This document shows, piece by piece, positions 52,832-58,715 of a stretch of 64,000 nt of DNA. Below the pieces are notes generated by a model. That model had not been told where the DNA came from. It was given only the letters and a program-made list of their open reading frames with translations, and ran no database searches. Both the position numbers and the translations under genes were made by a program. The stretch is from positions 62,001 through 126,000 of the IMG/VR virus record IMGVR_UViG_3300036715_001290; one strand, given 5' to 3'. How positions within the stretch are numbered: the first letter of the stretch is position 1; each line of letters opens with the position of its first letter. This DNA comes from a virus.

Positions 52832-52906
52832 GCTAATGTAACTCAATTGGATTAGAGTACCGCACTTGTAATGCGGAGGTTAAGAGTTCGATTCTCTTCA
52901 TTAGCT
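52832..52906 (+). tRNA. tRNA-Thr (anticodon TGT)
   Basis: Acceptor GCTAATG/CATTAGC, D stem ACTC/GAGT, anticodon stem CCGCA/TGCGG with loop CTTGTAA, T-arm AAGAG-TTCGATT-CTCTT. Confidence 0.92.
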
Positions 52907-52925
52907 CAAACATAAAAAGGTTAAA

Positions 52926-53222
52926 ATGAAATCGTTTGATAGAATTGAATTAAGTACTTTAATTGAAAGACATCAATTTCTTTTTAAGGATAAAAAACAT
53001 CATGAATTTTCATTAGGTTTAGCAAAAGATATAATGGATATCTTTAAAGATAATATTTATATTATTGAAAATTGGTTAGAAAATACAAATTTAAAGTATC
53101 ATCCAGAATTGGATATTTTTAAAGATAAATTTGGATATTTAACAACATCTAAAGGTATTGATAATATTCTAAAACATTATTTTTTAGAAACTACTGGTTT
53201 AACTATTGATGAGATGAAATAA
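52926..53222 (+). CDS. Hypothetical helical protein
   Basis: 98 residues after an AAAAAGGTTA box. Helical with charged residues (LSTLIERHQFLFKDKKHHEF). No family recognised. It lies between two tRNAs, so its message and the tRNAs may share a transcript. Confidence 0.6.
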   Translation: MKSFDRIELSTLIERHQFLFKDKKHHEFSLGLAKDIMDIFKDNIYIIENWLENTNLKYHPELDIFKDKFGYLTTSKGIDNILKHYFLETTGLTIDEMK

Positions 53223-53228
53223 AAATAT

Positions 53229-53301
53229 ATCCGTGGAGCTCGACTGGTTGAGCAATTGTCTGATACGCAATAGGTTGTGAGTTCAAATCTCATCGCGGAT
53301 A
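53229..53301 (+). tRNA. tRNA-Ile (anticodon GAT)
   Basis: Acceptor ATCCGTG/CGCGGAT, D-arm GCTC...GAGC, anticodon stem ATTGT/GCAAT with loop CTGATAC, T-arm GTGAG-TTCAAAT-CTCAT. Confidence 0.9.
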
Positions 53302-53307
53302 CTAAAT

Positions 53308-53383
53308 GCCCATATAACCCCCTTCCCTGATATGGAAGATAAAGGTAATGTTGAAAATAAAGGTTCAAGTCCTTTTATGGGTA
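53308..53383 (+). tRNA. D-armless tRNA-Ile-like (GAT)
   Basis: Acceptor GCCCATA/TATGGGT, anticodon stem CTTCC/GGAAG with loop CTGATAT, T-arm AAAGG-TTCAAGT-CCTTT are all perfect. Only 7 nt (TAACCCC) separate acceptor and anticodon stems, so there is no D-arm; the variable region is about 20 nt. Confidence 0.6.
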
Positions 53384-53389
53384 CTATAT

Positions 53390-53463
53390 GCTGGGGTAGC
53401 ATAATCGGTAAATGCATACGGCTTATATCCGTGAGACAGTGTGTTCGAACCACACCTCCAGTA
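53390..53463 (+). tRNA. tRNA-Ile (anticodon TAT)
   Basis: Acceptor GCTGGGG/CTCCAGT, D stem GCAT/ATGC, anticodon stem TACGG/CCGTG with loop CTTATAT, T-arm GTGTG-TTCGAAC-CACAC. Confidence 0.88.
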
Positions 53464-53492
53464 CAAAAAATAGTTATAAAATAAAGATTCTT

Positions 53493-53702
53493 ATGGAATA
53501 CACTCAAGAAAAAATTGATGAAATTATCAAAAATATTAACGAAATGAGTCAATATCAAATGGCTTATATATGGAGATTTGCTCCAAGTGGTAATATATAT
53601 TTTGATAGTAAGTTACCATTTTTTGAAGTTTTTAATAAACGATTTAATGAACTTGGTGGAATGACACCTGAAATTAGTAAAAGCTTAGGATGGAATAAAT
53701 GA
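53493..53702 (+). CDS. Small conserved phage protein (WRFAPSG family)
   Basis: 69 residues from the ATG at 53493; earlier in-frame starts lie inside the tRNA. YIWRFAPSGNIYFDSKLPFF and GGMTPEISKSLGW match a small uncharacterised protein I recall from many phages. Overlaps the next gene by 4 nt (ATGA). Confidence 0.75.
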   Translation: MEYTQEKIDEIIKNINEMSQYQMAYIWRFAPSGNIYFDSKLPFFEVFNKRFNELGGMTPEISKSLGWNK

Positions 53703-53932
53703 GTGTAACTGTAATTAAACCATGTCCATTTTGTAATAGTACAAACTTACATATGGATTATGAAGGTAATAATTCTAGTGGATTTGATGAAATTCGATGT
53801 AAAGATTGCGGAGCAATTGTAACATTTGGAAAAAAAGGTGACTGTTTCAGAGGTATAGATATTATGCAATGGAATACACGTCCAATTCCAGTTGCTATTG
53901 AATTTGATTTTAATGAAATAATTAAATACTAA
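53699..53932 (+). CDS. Lar-like restriction alleviation zinc-finger protein
   Basis: 77 residues. KPCPFCNSTNL (7-17) and IRCKDCGAIV supply two CxxC knuckles, and the late MQWNTRP matches the W-N-x-R end of the Lar family (named for alleviating type I restriction in Rac prophage). The family role in this phage is inferred. Confidence 0.75.
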   Translation: MSVTVIKPCPFCNSTNLHMDYEGNNSSGFDEIRCKDCGAIVTFGKKGDCFRGIDIMQWNTRPIPVAIEFDFNEIIKY

Positions 53933-53941
53933 GATATTATT

Positions 53942-54271
53942 ATGACAACAAAATATTTAGTAAGAATGTTGGATTATACCAATAAAGAAAATATTGAAGT
54001 ATATTTAACACCAACAAAAGAAATACGATTTGATGTAATTGCTGTAACTTTTTATAAAAATGGTGCATATGATGCAAGACCTGCTGATTATGATTATCAT
54101 AATGGTTGGTATGATTATGAACCACCAATTGAGTTAACTGTTGAACAACTTGATTTGGCATTAAAAATTGCAGAATCGGAATTGTTAAAAGAAATTAAGA
54201 TAGATGTAAAAAAGAATATTGTTGATGATTTAGTAAAACTAAAAATTGATGATTTAATTTTTTATAAATGA
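53942..54271 (+). CDS. Hypothetical protein
   Basis: 109 residues. Beta-rich N-terminal half with an aromatic acidic stretch (DYDYHNGWYDYEPP) and a helical Lys-rich C-terminus. No family recognised. Confidence 0.6.
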   Translation: MTTKYLVRMLDYTNKENIEVYLTPTKEIRFDVIAVTFYKNGAYDARPADYDYHNGWYDYEPPIELTVEQLDLALKIAESELLKEIKIDVKKNIVDDLVKLKIDDLIFYK

Positions 54272-54282
54272 TATTAAAAACT

Positions 54283-54378
54283 GATAGTATGGCGGAATAG
54301 TAGACGCACTGATAGTATACTATAATAATAAGTAGAACTCGGTTTATTTTTATATAGGTTCATATCCTATTACTATTA
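54283..54378 (+). tRNA. tRNA-Leu-like, anticodon arm unclear
   Basis: Acceptor GATAGTA/TACTATT, a D-arm TGGCGGAATAGTAGACGC typical of tRNA-Leu, long variable region and T-arm ATAGG-TTCATAT-CCTAT. The anticodon region holds the palindrome ATAGTATACTAT instead of a clear 7-nt loop. Confidence 0.5.
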
Positions 54379-54389
54379 AGATTAATGAT

Positions 54390-54469
54390 GCAAGTATGGC
54401 GAAATGGTATACGCGGTCCCATATGAGGACTGTCTTACGGCATGTAGGTTCGAGTCCTACTACTTTGCA
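54390..54469 (+). tRNA. tRNA-Leu-like, loop CATATGA
   Basis: Leu-type D-arm (TGGCGAAATGGTATACGC), anticodon stem GGTCC/GGACT, T-arm GTAGG-TTCGAGT-CCTAC. The acceptor pairs with one bulged T. The loop has A33 and no Leu anticodon in register. Confidence 0.5.
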
Positions 54470-54474
54470 CAAAT

Positions 54475-54548
54475 GTTTATATGTTGTATCGGTAGCAAAC
54501 GGGCCGTAACTGGAGCCGGAGATCATGGTTCAATTCCTGATATAAACA
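54475..54548 (+). tRNA. Degenerate tRNA, anticodon unclear
   Basis: Acceptor GTTTATA/TATAAAC and D stem TTG/CAA are good. The anticodon region GGCCGTAACTGGAGCC has no standard 5+7+5 arm. The T-stem TCA(T)GG/CCTGA has a bulged T. Confidence 0.45.
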
Positions 54549-54550
54549 CT

Positions 54551-54686
54551 AAGTCCTTATGAACTTCGTAGGCTAAATGTCGATAGTTGAAATCAGCCTT
54601 AAGTTGGAGTTAACAACCAACATGAGCATGTTCAAGTGCATGCTTCCTGAATATAGACAGGACAAATAAATGTCGACTAAGGACTT
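54551..54686 (+). ncRNA. Structured RNA with five stems
   Basis: A 9-bp terminal stem AAGTCCTTA/TAAGGACTT encloses four hairpins: AGGCT/AGCCT, GTTGG/CCAAC, AGCATG/CATGCT and TCCTG/CAGGA. 136 nt, no coding frame, between two tRNA loci. Confidence 0.55.
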
Positions 54687-54697
54687 AATTTTAATAT

Positions 54698-54770
54698 GTG
54701 GGTATGGTGTAATGGGTAAACATACTGGGCGTTAGCCCGTGAGACGTAGGTTCGAGTCCTGCTATCCTCT
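54698..54770 (+). tRNA. tRNA-like, loop GCGTTAG (GTT in register, C33)
   Basis: Acceptor GTGGGTA/TATCCTC (one mismatch), D stem GTGT/ACAT, T-arm GTAGG-TTCGAGT-CCTGC. The anticodon arm ACTGG/CCCGT has one mismatch; C33. Confidence 0.5.
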
Positions 54771-54785
54771 GCTTTTTATAAATAA

Positions 54786-54829
54786 CGAGGCGACAGTACG
54801 CGCCTACAATACTAGAAATAGTAAGAGAT
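54786..54829 (+). ncRNA. Two small hairpins
   Basis: AGGCG/CGCCT and TACT/AGTA hairpins follow the tRNA at 54770 and precede an A-rich stretch. Possibly a 3'-end or processing signal. Confidence 0.3.
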
Positions 54830-54863
54830 AAAAAGGTACAAAACATATTTTTTATTTTAATTT

Positions 54864-54972
54864 AATTATATAGCATAAATGGTAAATGCACACAGTCTTA
54901 GCATTGTGTAGAGTGGTTCGAGTCCACTATTGTTAGGGATGGCCTGTGTAGGTTCGAGTCCTACTATAATTA
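54864..54972 (+). tRNA. tRNA-like locus with two T-arms
   Basis: Acceptor AATTATA/TATAATT (part of an 11-bp stem with flanks), D stem GCAT/ATGC, anticodon stem ACACA/TGTGT with a 10-nt loop GTCTTAGCAT, then T-arm AGTGG-TTCGAGT-CCACT, a 19-nt spacer, and a second T-arm GTAGG-TTCGAGT-CCTAC next to the acceptor. 109 nt. Confidence 0.5.
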
Positions 54973-54984
54973 AATTATGATATG

Positions 54985-55093
54985 ACTACAACAACTGATG
55001 GGTAATACTAATATTAATTGGATCATTTTTGCGAATTAATATAATATGTATTTCAATTCAAGAGTAAGCAAATGTGAGGGTTGATGTTGTAGT
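54985..55093 (+). ncRNA. Structured RNA element, 109 nt
   Basis: Terminal stem ACTACAACA/TGTTGTAGT (9 bp) and an internal hairpin TATTAATT/AATTAATA. No coding frame. Confidence 0.5.
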
Positions 55094-55098
55094 TGCTT

Positions 55099-55262
55099 TT
55101 TATGAATGATGATGAGTAACGGAAGAGGGTAGACTCCAATTACATCAATTTAAGTAGATACGCCGATAAACGCTCGTGAGTACGTTACGCAAGTCGAGCA
55201 AAGCCTTAGTCGCACGGATGTAAACCAGCGGTGTTGAAATATACATCTGCATCATTCATAAA
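55099..55262 (+). ncRNA. Structured RNA element, 164 nt, 13-bp terminal stem
   Basis: TTTATGAATGATG (55099-55111) pairs with CATCATTCATAAA (55250-55262). Internal pairs GTAAC/GTTAC and GCTCG/CGAGC. GC content of the interior is above its surroundings. No coding frame. Confidence 0.5.
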
Positions 55263-55272
55263 TAATTAAAAT

Positions 55273-55349
55273 ACGCGGGTCGTCTAAATTGGCAGTAGGA
55301 CATTGAACGTTTAGTTCAAAGATCTAAGTTGGATCCTTAGTCTGACGTA
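55273..55349 (+). tRNA. Degenerate tRNA, loop CGTTTAG
   Basis: Anticodon stem TTGAA/TTCAA closes CGTTTAG (TTT in register, G33). T-arm CTAAG-TTGGATC-CTTAG has an atypical loop. The acceptor ACGCGGG/CTGACGT has two central mismatches. Confidence 0.45.
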
Positions 55350-55369
55350 CATTTTAATTATTAACTAAA

Positions 55370-55400
55370 TTGACATTTGATTTATAAATGGTTATATTTG
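55370..55400 (+). promoter_or_regulatory. Bacteroidetes-type promoter P6
   Basis: TTGAC (55370-55374), 18 nt, TATATTTG (55393-55400). It lies 25 nt before the glycosylase ATG at 55425. Confidence 0.8.
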
Positions 55401-55424
55401 TATATAAAAATTAATGGACAATCA

Positions 55425-55847
55425 ATGCAAACATTTCTTCCATATAAATCATTTAACGAATCTGCACAATGTTTAGATTATCGTAGGTTAGGTAAACAAC
55501 GTATAGAAGCTAAACAGTTATTACAAATTTTATTAAGTGAAACTGATAAGAAAGGTTGGAGAAATCATCCAGCTTTATTAATGTGGAAAGGATATGAAAA
55601 TTCTTTAGCATATTATGGAATGATAATTTGTGAAGAATGGATTCGTAGAGGATATAAAGATAATCAATTAGATTATTTTAAAGAAAGATCTAATATTGAT
55701 AATGTAATATTACCACATTGGTTAGATGACAATTTTACTAAAAGTCATCGCTCAAATTTATTAAGAAAAGATAAAGAATTTTATTCTAAATATGGTTGGG
55801 ATGTTCCTGATGATTTGGAATACATTTGGCCTACAAAAATAAAATAA
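55425..55847 (+). CDS. Pyrimidine-dimer DNA glycosylase family protein (Pyr_excise)
   Basis: 140 residues from the ATG at 55425, since the ORF's upstream start lies inside promoter P6. MQTFLPYKSFNESAQCLDYR, RLGKQRIEAKQLL and RNHPALLMWKGYENSLAYYG match the Pfam Pyr_excise family, which contains T4 endonuclease V but also many phage proteins of unproven activity. The Arg/Glu-rich helix resembles the DNA-binding face. Repair of UV damage is the likely role. Confidence 0.75.
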   Translation: MQTFLPYKSFNESAQCLDYRRLGKQRIEAKQLLQILLSETDKKGWRNHPALLMWKGYENSLAYYGMIICEEWIRRGYKDNQLDYFKERSNIDNVILPHWLDDNFTKSHRSNLLRKDKEFYSKYGWDVPDDLEYIWPTKIK

Positions 55848-55854
55848 GGTTACT

Positions 55855-56232
55855 ATGAAAAAGTTTCTATATGTAAAGGCAGATACCAATGATACCAATG
55901 ATGCCGATTATGTTACTAGTTTGAATGAAATAGCAGATGAAGATATAAAACTAATGCAGCCTTTATTTGAGGCAATTAAAAGATTTGAACTATATGTTGG
56001 AAATATAAGAAATTATTCACCCGGGAATCCTTGGACCCATTCTAATAACTTTCCAACAAATGAATGTTGCAGAAAAGATTTAGGTGAAAAATATGCATCT
56101 GAATTATATGCCGATTATAAGGAAGCATTTGAATTGTTTGATGAAGATTATGTTCCCAGTTCTGAATATGGTATACATACTATTGAAGAAATAAAAGTTT
56201 TTGAAGTTGAAAATGTAAGAATATTAGTATAA
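55855..56232 (+). CDS. Hypothetical protein
   Basis: 125 residues. It starts MKKFLYVKADTNDTNDADYV; an acidic, mixed alpha/beta protein with HSNNFPTNECC in the middle. It follows the glycosylase by 7 nt (TAAGGTTACT before ATG). No family recognised. A TATAAC...GTTATA hairpin overlaps its end. Confidence 0.6.
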   Translation: MKKFLYVKADTNDTNDADYVTSLNEIADEDIKLMQPLFEAIKRFELYVGNIRNYSPGNPWTHSNNFPTNECCRKDLGEKYASELYADYKEAFELFDEDYVPSSEYGIHTIEEIKVFEVENVRILV

Positions 56233-56245
56233 CCTAATTCTTCGT

Positions 56246-56254
56246 TATATTTAT
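56246..56254 (+). promoter_or_regulatory. TATATTTAT motif before the tRNA-Leu pair
   Basis: TATATTTAT lies 8 nt before tRNA-Leu at 56262 and overlaps the 3' side of a TATAAC/GTTATA hairpin. It has no TTGAC box. Confidence 0.3.
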
Positions 56255-56261
56255 ATTAAAT

Positions 56262-56346
56262 GCTGATATGGTTGTAATGGTAAACACGGAGGACTTAAAA
56301 TCCTCTGGACTTAATGTCCGTAGGGGTTCGAGTCCCCTTATCAGTA
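56262..56346 (+). tRNA. tRNA-Leu (anticodon TAA)
   Basis: Acceptor GCTGATA/TATCAGT, anticodon stem GAGGA/TCCTC with loop CTTAAAA, long variable arm, T-arm AGGGG-TTCGAGT-CCCCT. Confidence 0.92.
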
Positions 56347-56352
56347 CAAAAT

Positions 56353-56436
56353 GGGCGGGTGGCGTAATTGGCAGCCGCATCAGACTTAAGATCTGATATC
56401 CGTAAGGGTGTGAGGGTTCGAGTCCCTCCTCGTCTA
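56353..56436 (+). tRNA. tRNA-Leu (anticodon TAA), second copy
   Basis: Acceptor GGGCGGG/CTCGTCT, anticodon stem TCAGA/TCTGA with loop CTTAAGA, long variable arm, T-arm GAGGG-TTCGAGT-CCCTC. Confidence 0.92.
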
Positions 56437-56439
56437 CTA

Positions 56440-56526
56440 ATATTGTTAGGTGTTACGATAAATAGCATAACTGTTGGCTCATAACATGAGGTGATGGTAG
56501 GAACGGTTCGACTCCGTAGCAATATG
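56440..56526 (+). tRNA. tRNA-like with CTCATAA stretch, irregular anticodon arm
   Basis: Acceptor ATATTGT/GCAATAT and T-arm ACGG-TTCGACT-CCGT are good. CTCATAA (CAT) is present but not closed by a 5-bp stem; TGTT/AACA pairs one register off. Length 87 nt. Confidence 0.5.
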
Positions 56527-56545
56527 AAATTAATAAAGGTTATGT

Positions 56546-56944
56546 ATGAAAACATTAGAACAACTTAAAGAAGAGTATACTAAAAGATTAATAGTTCCTA
56601 TTGAAGGGTCTACTAATATTCAATTAGTTACTAAAAGTGGTTTTCCATTTTGTCCTGCTGGTTATAATAGAATTGTAATTGGTGAACGTGGACCTTATGT
56701 TGAGTTTGAAGATGTTTATATGCATAGTGTACATATTCCTGAAGACCAAGAATATAGAACAAATTGTACCTTTAGTAAAGTTTATTATATTGAACATCGT
56801 ACTATTGATGAATCAAATGTAAAAATATATGAGCAATTAAGAACTGTAAATTATGCAGATTATTTAATTGGTAAATTTTACGTATCACCATTTGATTTGA
56901 AAATTATGGATGGGCCCAATCTTATTGAGTCTATTAAAAAATAA
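56546..56944 (+). CDS. Hypothetical phage protein
   Basis: 132 residues after AAAGGTTATGT. PFCPAGYNRIVIGERGPYVEF is a distinctive pattern I associate with an uncharacterised phage family. The C-terminus is mixed. No catalytic motif. Overlaps the next ATG by 1 nt. Confidence 0.65.
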   Translation: MKTLEQLKEEYTKRLIVPIEGSTNIQLVTKSGFPFCPAGYNRIVIGERGPYVEFEDVYMHSVHIPEDQEYRTNCTFSKVYYIEHRTIDESNVKIYEQLRTVNYADYLIGKFYVSPFDLKIMDGPNLIESIKK

Positions 56945-57054
56945 TGTTAGATTATAATAAACTTGATGTTGAATTTTCAAAAGAATTAAATAAATGGAGT
57001 TATATAAAATTAACTTTATGGATTTTGTTCGATAAATTAAGAATGCTAATGTAG
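56944..57054 (+). CDS. Very small ORF ending inside a tRNA
   Basis: 36 residues (MLDYNKLDVEFSKELNKWSY and a hydrophobic tail), overlapping the previous stop by 1 nt and ending with TAG inside tRNA-Thr. Weak evidence for translation beyond the TAATG junction. Confidence 0.35.
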   Translation: MLDYNKLDVEFSKELNKWSYIKLTLWILFDKLRMLM

Positions 57055-57117
57055 TTGTAATTGGTAAAACGAGTCCTTGGTAAGGATTAGTAAACGGATC
57101 GTAACCGTTCTTTAGCT
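57045..57117 (+). tRNA. tRNA-Thr (anticodon GGT)
   Basis: Anticodon stem AGTCC/GGATT with loop TTGGTAA, T-arm AACGG-ATCGTAA-CCGTT (A54), acceptor GCTAATG/CTTTAGC (one mismatch). Confidence 0.82.
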
Positions 57118-57132
57118 CAAAAAAATACATAT

Positions 57133-57206
57133 GCCGAGGTAAGTTAATTGGATAGACGATTAGAATGTGAATCTAATCAGTATGCGTTCGAACCGCGTCC
57201 TCGGTA
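57133..57206 (+). tRNA. tRNA-His (anticodon GTG)
   Basis: Acceptor GCCGAGG/CCTCGGT, extended 7-bp anticodon stem GATTAGA/TCTAATC with loop ATGTGAA, T-arm ATGCG-TTCGAAC-CGCGT. No G at -1. Confidence 0.82.
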
Positions 57207-57215
57207 CTAAAACAT

Positions 57216-57287
57216 TACTCTATCGTATAATGGTTATTACGCCGTCCTTTGAAGTCGGTTATTATAGTTCGAATCTATATAGAGTAG
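57216..57287 (+). tRNA. tRNA-Gln (anticodon TTG), second copy
   Basis: Acceptor TACTCTA/TAGAGTA, anticodon loop CTTTGAA in CCGTC/GTCGG (one mismatch), T-arm TATAG-TTCGAAT-CTATA, discriminator G. Confidence 0.85.
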
Positions 57288-57293
57288 CAAAAT

Positions 57294-57377
57294 GCATCTA
57301 TGGTGTAATAGGTAAACACGATAGTCTAAGAAGCTATTGGGAGCAATCCCGTAAGAGTTCGAGTCTCTTTAGGTGTA
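57294..57377 (+). tRNA. tRNA-Leu (anticodon AAG)
   Basis: Acceptor GCATCTA/TAGGTGT, D stem GTGT/ACAC, anticodon stem ATAGT/GCTAT with loop CTAAGAA, long variable arm, T-arm AAGAG-TTCGAGT-CTCTT. A34 is unusual for bacterial Leu. Confidence 0.82.
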
Positions 57378-57393
57378 CTAAATATTTATATGA

Positions 57394-57553
57394 CATGTCG
57401 CTGATAATATTTATCAGAGGAACTTTGGGCATATAAAGGATATGTAGGAGATATAGAATCGTTTGTACTACAAGACGTGTATGAAACATCAAATGATGAG
57501 TTAGCAATCCTTTAACATATCATCAGGTAAGATGGATTAGAAAAATGACATGT
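57394..57553 (+). ncRNA. Structured RNA element, 160 nt
   Basis: Terminal ACATGTC/GACATGT, hairpin CTGATA-ATATT-TATCAG, long-range TAAAGGAT/ATCCTTTA and CATAT/ATATG. No coding frame. Confidence 0.45.
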
Positions 57554-57597
57554 TGAAATAACGGAACTCTAAGTATAGTATAAATATTTAATCTTAG

Positions 57598-57628
57598 TTG
57601 ACATTTGATATAATAATGGTTATATTTG
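57598..57628 (+). promoter_or_regulatory. Bacteroidetes-type promoter P7
   Basis: TTGAC (57598-57602), 18 nt, TATATTTG (57621-57628), 17 nt before tRNA-Gly. Confidence 0.78.
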
Positions 57629-57645
57629 AATATCAATTATTTAAT

Positions 57646-57718
57646 GCGGTAGTAATTCAATTGGTAGAATACCACATTGCCAATGTGGAGGTTGTCGGTT
57701 CGAGACCGGTTTACCGCA
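57646..57718 (+). tRNA. tRNA-Gly (anticodon GCC)
   Basis: Acceptor GCGGTAG/TTACCGC, anticodon stem CCACA/TGTGG with loop TTGCCAA, T-arm GTCGG-TTCGAGA-CCGGT. Confidence 0.92.
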
Positions 57719-57804
57719 CAACATTAAAGGAAAATATTATGAAGAAACTTTTAGTAAAAGGTATATTTTTTCAGTAAGGTAAAACTAACTAAGGAAAAAT
57801 ATAT

Positions 57805-58242
57805 ATGAAGAAAATCAATAAAAAAAATCCAGTAACTGTATGTATTGAATCAAATAATACATACCCAAGATTAATTACTGCAAAATTCATTTCATATTCA
57901 GATGTTGTATCATTCTTTGTAAAAAGAGGTTATACAAAAGCAAATATTGAAAGATGGATTAAAGATTATAAAAATTCTCATAAATTTTATGAGTATAATA
58001 AATATGATAAACAAAGTTTTAATGAACAAGCTAAAGTTGTAATTAAAGCTAATTCTCAATGGTATGGTTACAATAGCATATTTATAGAAGATCCAATTAA
58101 AATTGTTGATTCATTTGGTACTAAGATTAATTTTTATTCAACAGTACTAAATGATATAACTAAAAGATCATCTATTGAAAAGGATACTCAACCTTTTTAT
58201 GACATGTATCGTGTTAGAGTACGATATTGTAAGAATCGTTAA
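57805..58242 (+). CDS. Hypothetical protein
   Basis: 145 residues, basic and Tyr/Asn-rich. GYTKANIERWIKDYKNSHKF suggests a helix-turn-helix-like or nucleic-acid-facing segment, without a recognised family. Transcribed with tRNA-Gly from P7. AAGGAAAAAT lies before the ATG. Confidence 0.6.
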   Translation: MKKINKKNPVTVCIESNNTYPRLITAKFISYSDVVSFFVKRGYTKANIERWIKDYKNSHKFYEYNKYDKQSFNEQAKVVIKANSQWYGYNSIFIEDPIKIVDSFGTKINFYSTVLNDITKRSSIEKDTQPFYDMYRVRVRYCKNR

Positions 58243-58262
58243 TATTTATATTATGGATATTT

Positions 58263-58348
58263 GGAAGATCCCATGTGGTGCGGTACTCGGTCCTGAAAAC
58301 CGTTAGGACGTTAATAGCGTTGTAAGAGTTCGAATCTCTTATCTTCCT
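58263..58348 (+). tRNA. tRNA-Ser (anticodon TGA, C33)
   Basis: Acceptor GGAAGAT/ATCTTCC, anticodon stem CGGT/ACCG with loop CCTGAAA (C33), long Ser-type variable arm, T-arm AAGAG-TTCGAAT-CTCTT. Confidence 0.82.
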
Positions 58349-58355
58349 CTAAAAT

Positions 58356-58440
58356 GCTGGTGTGGTTGTAATGGTAAACACATACGCCTTAGAAGCGTAG
58401 GGGTGATCTGCCCGTGAGAGTTCGAGTCTCTCCATCAGTA
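58356..58440 (+). tRNA. tRNA-Leu (anticodon TAG)
   Basis: Acceptor GCTGGTG/CATCAGT, anticodon stem TACGC/GCGTA with loop CTTAGAA, long variable arm, T-arm GAGAG-TTCGAGT-CTCTC. Confidence 0.92.
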
Positions 58441-58448
58441 CAAAATAT

Positions 58449-58520
58449 GTGCGTTAAGCTGAAGTGGATAGGTATAGGTCTGCAAAACCTATGTAGTTGG
58501 TTCGAGTCCAACAATGCACT
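58449..58520 (+). tRNA. tRNA-Cys (anticodon GCA)
   Basis: Acceptor GTGCGTT/AATGCAC, anticodon stem TAGGT/ACCTA with loop CTGCAAA, T-arm GTTGG-TTCGAGT-CCAAC, discriminator U73 as in Cys. Confidence 0.92.
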
Positions 58521-58528
58521 CAAAATAT

Positions 58529-58601
58529 GCCCGTGTAGTTCAATGGCTCAGAATGTTAGGTCTACACCCTAATGATAACAGTTCGACTCTGTTCGCGGGT
58601 A
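58529..58601 (+). tRNA. tRNA-Val (anticodon TAC, C33)
   Basis: Acceptor GCCCGTG/CGCGGGT, anticodon stem TTAGG/CCTAA with loop TCTACAC (C33), T-arm AACAG-TTCGACT-CTGTT. Confidence 0.85.
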
Positions 58602-58607
58602 CTACAT

Positions 58608-58680
58608 CCCAGTATCGTATAACGGCTTATTATATTGCGCTTCCAACGCAAGGACGTGGTTTCGATTACCACTACTGGGT
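58608..58680 (+). tRNA. tRNA-Gly (anticodon TCC)
   Basis: Acceptor CCCAGTA/TACTGGG, anticodon stem TTGCG/CGCAA with loop CTTCCAA, T-arm GTGGT-TTCGATT-ACCAC. Confidence 0.9.
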
Positions 58681-58715
58681 CAAATAAATAGTTATTAAAT
58701 AAAACAAACTAACCT

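Noticed and set aside
57167-57436. 89-codon open frame across tRNA-His, Gln and Leu genes
   Set aside because: It translates three clear tRNA genes in series; no independent coding evidence.
57739-57777. 12-codon ORF (MKKLLVKGIFFQ) after tRNA-Gly
   Set aside because: Too short, ends in TAA before the next gene, with no support beyond an AAAGGAAAA box; might be a leader peptide but cannot be supported.
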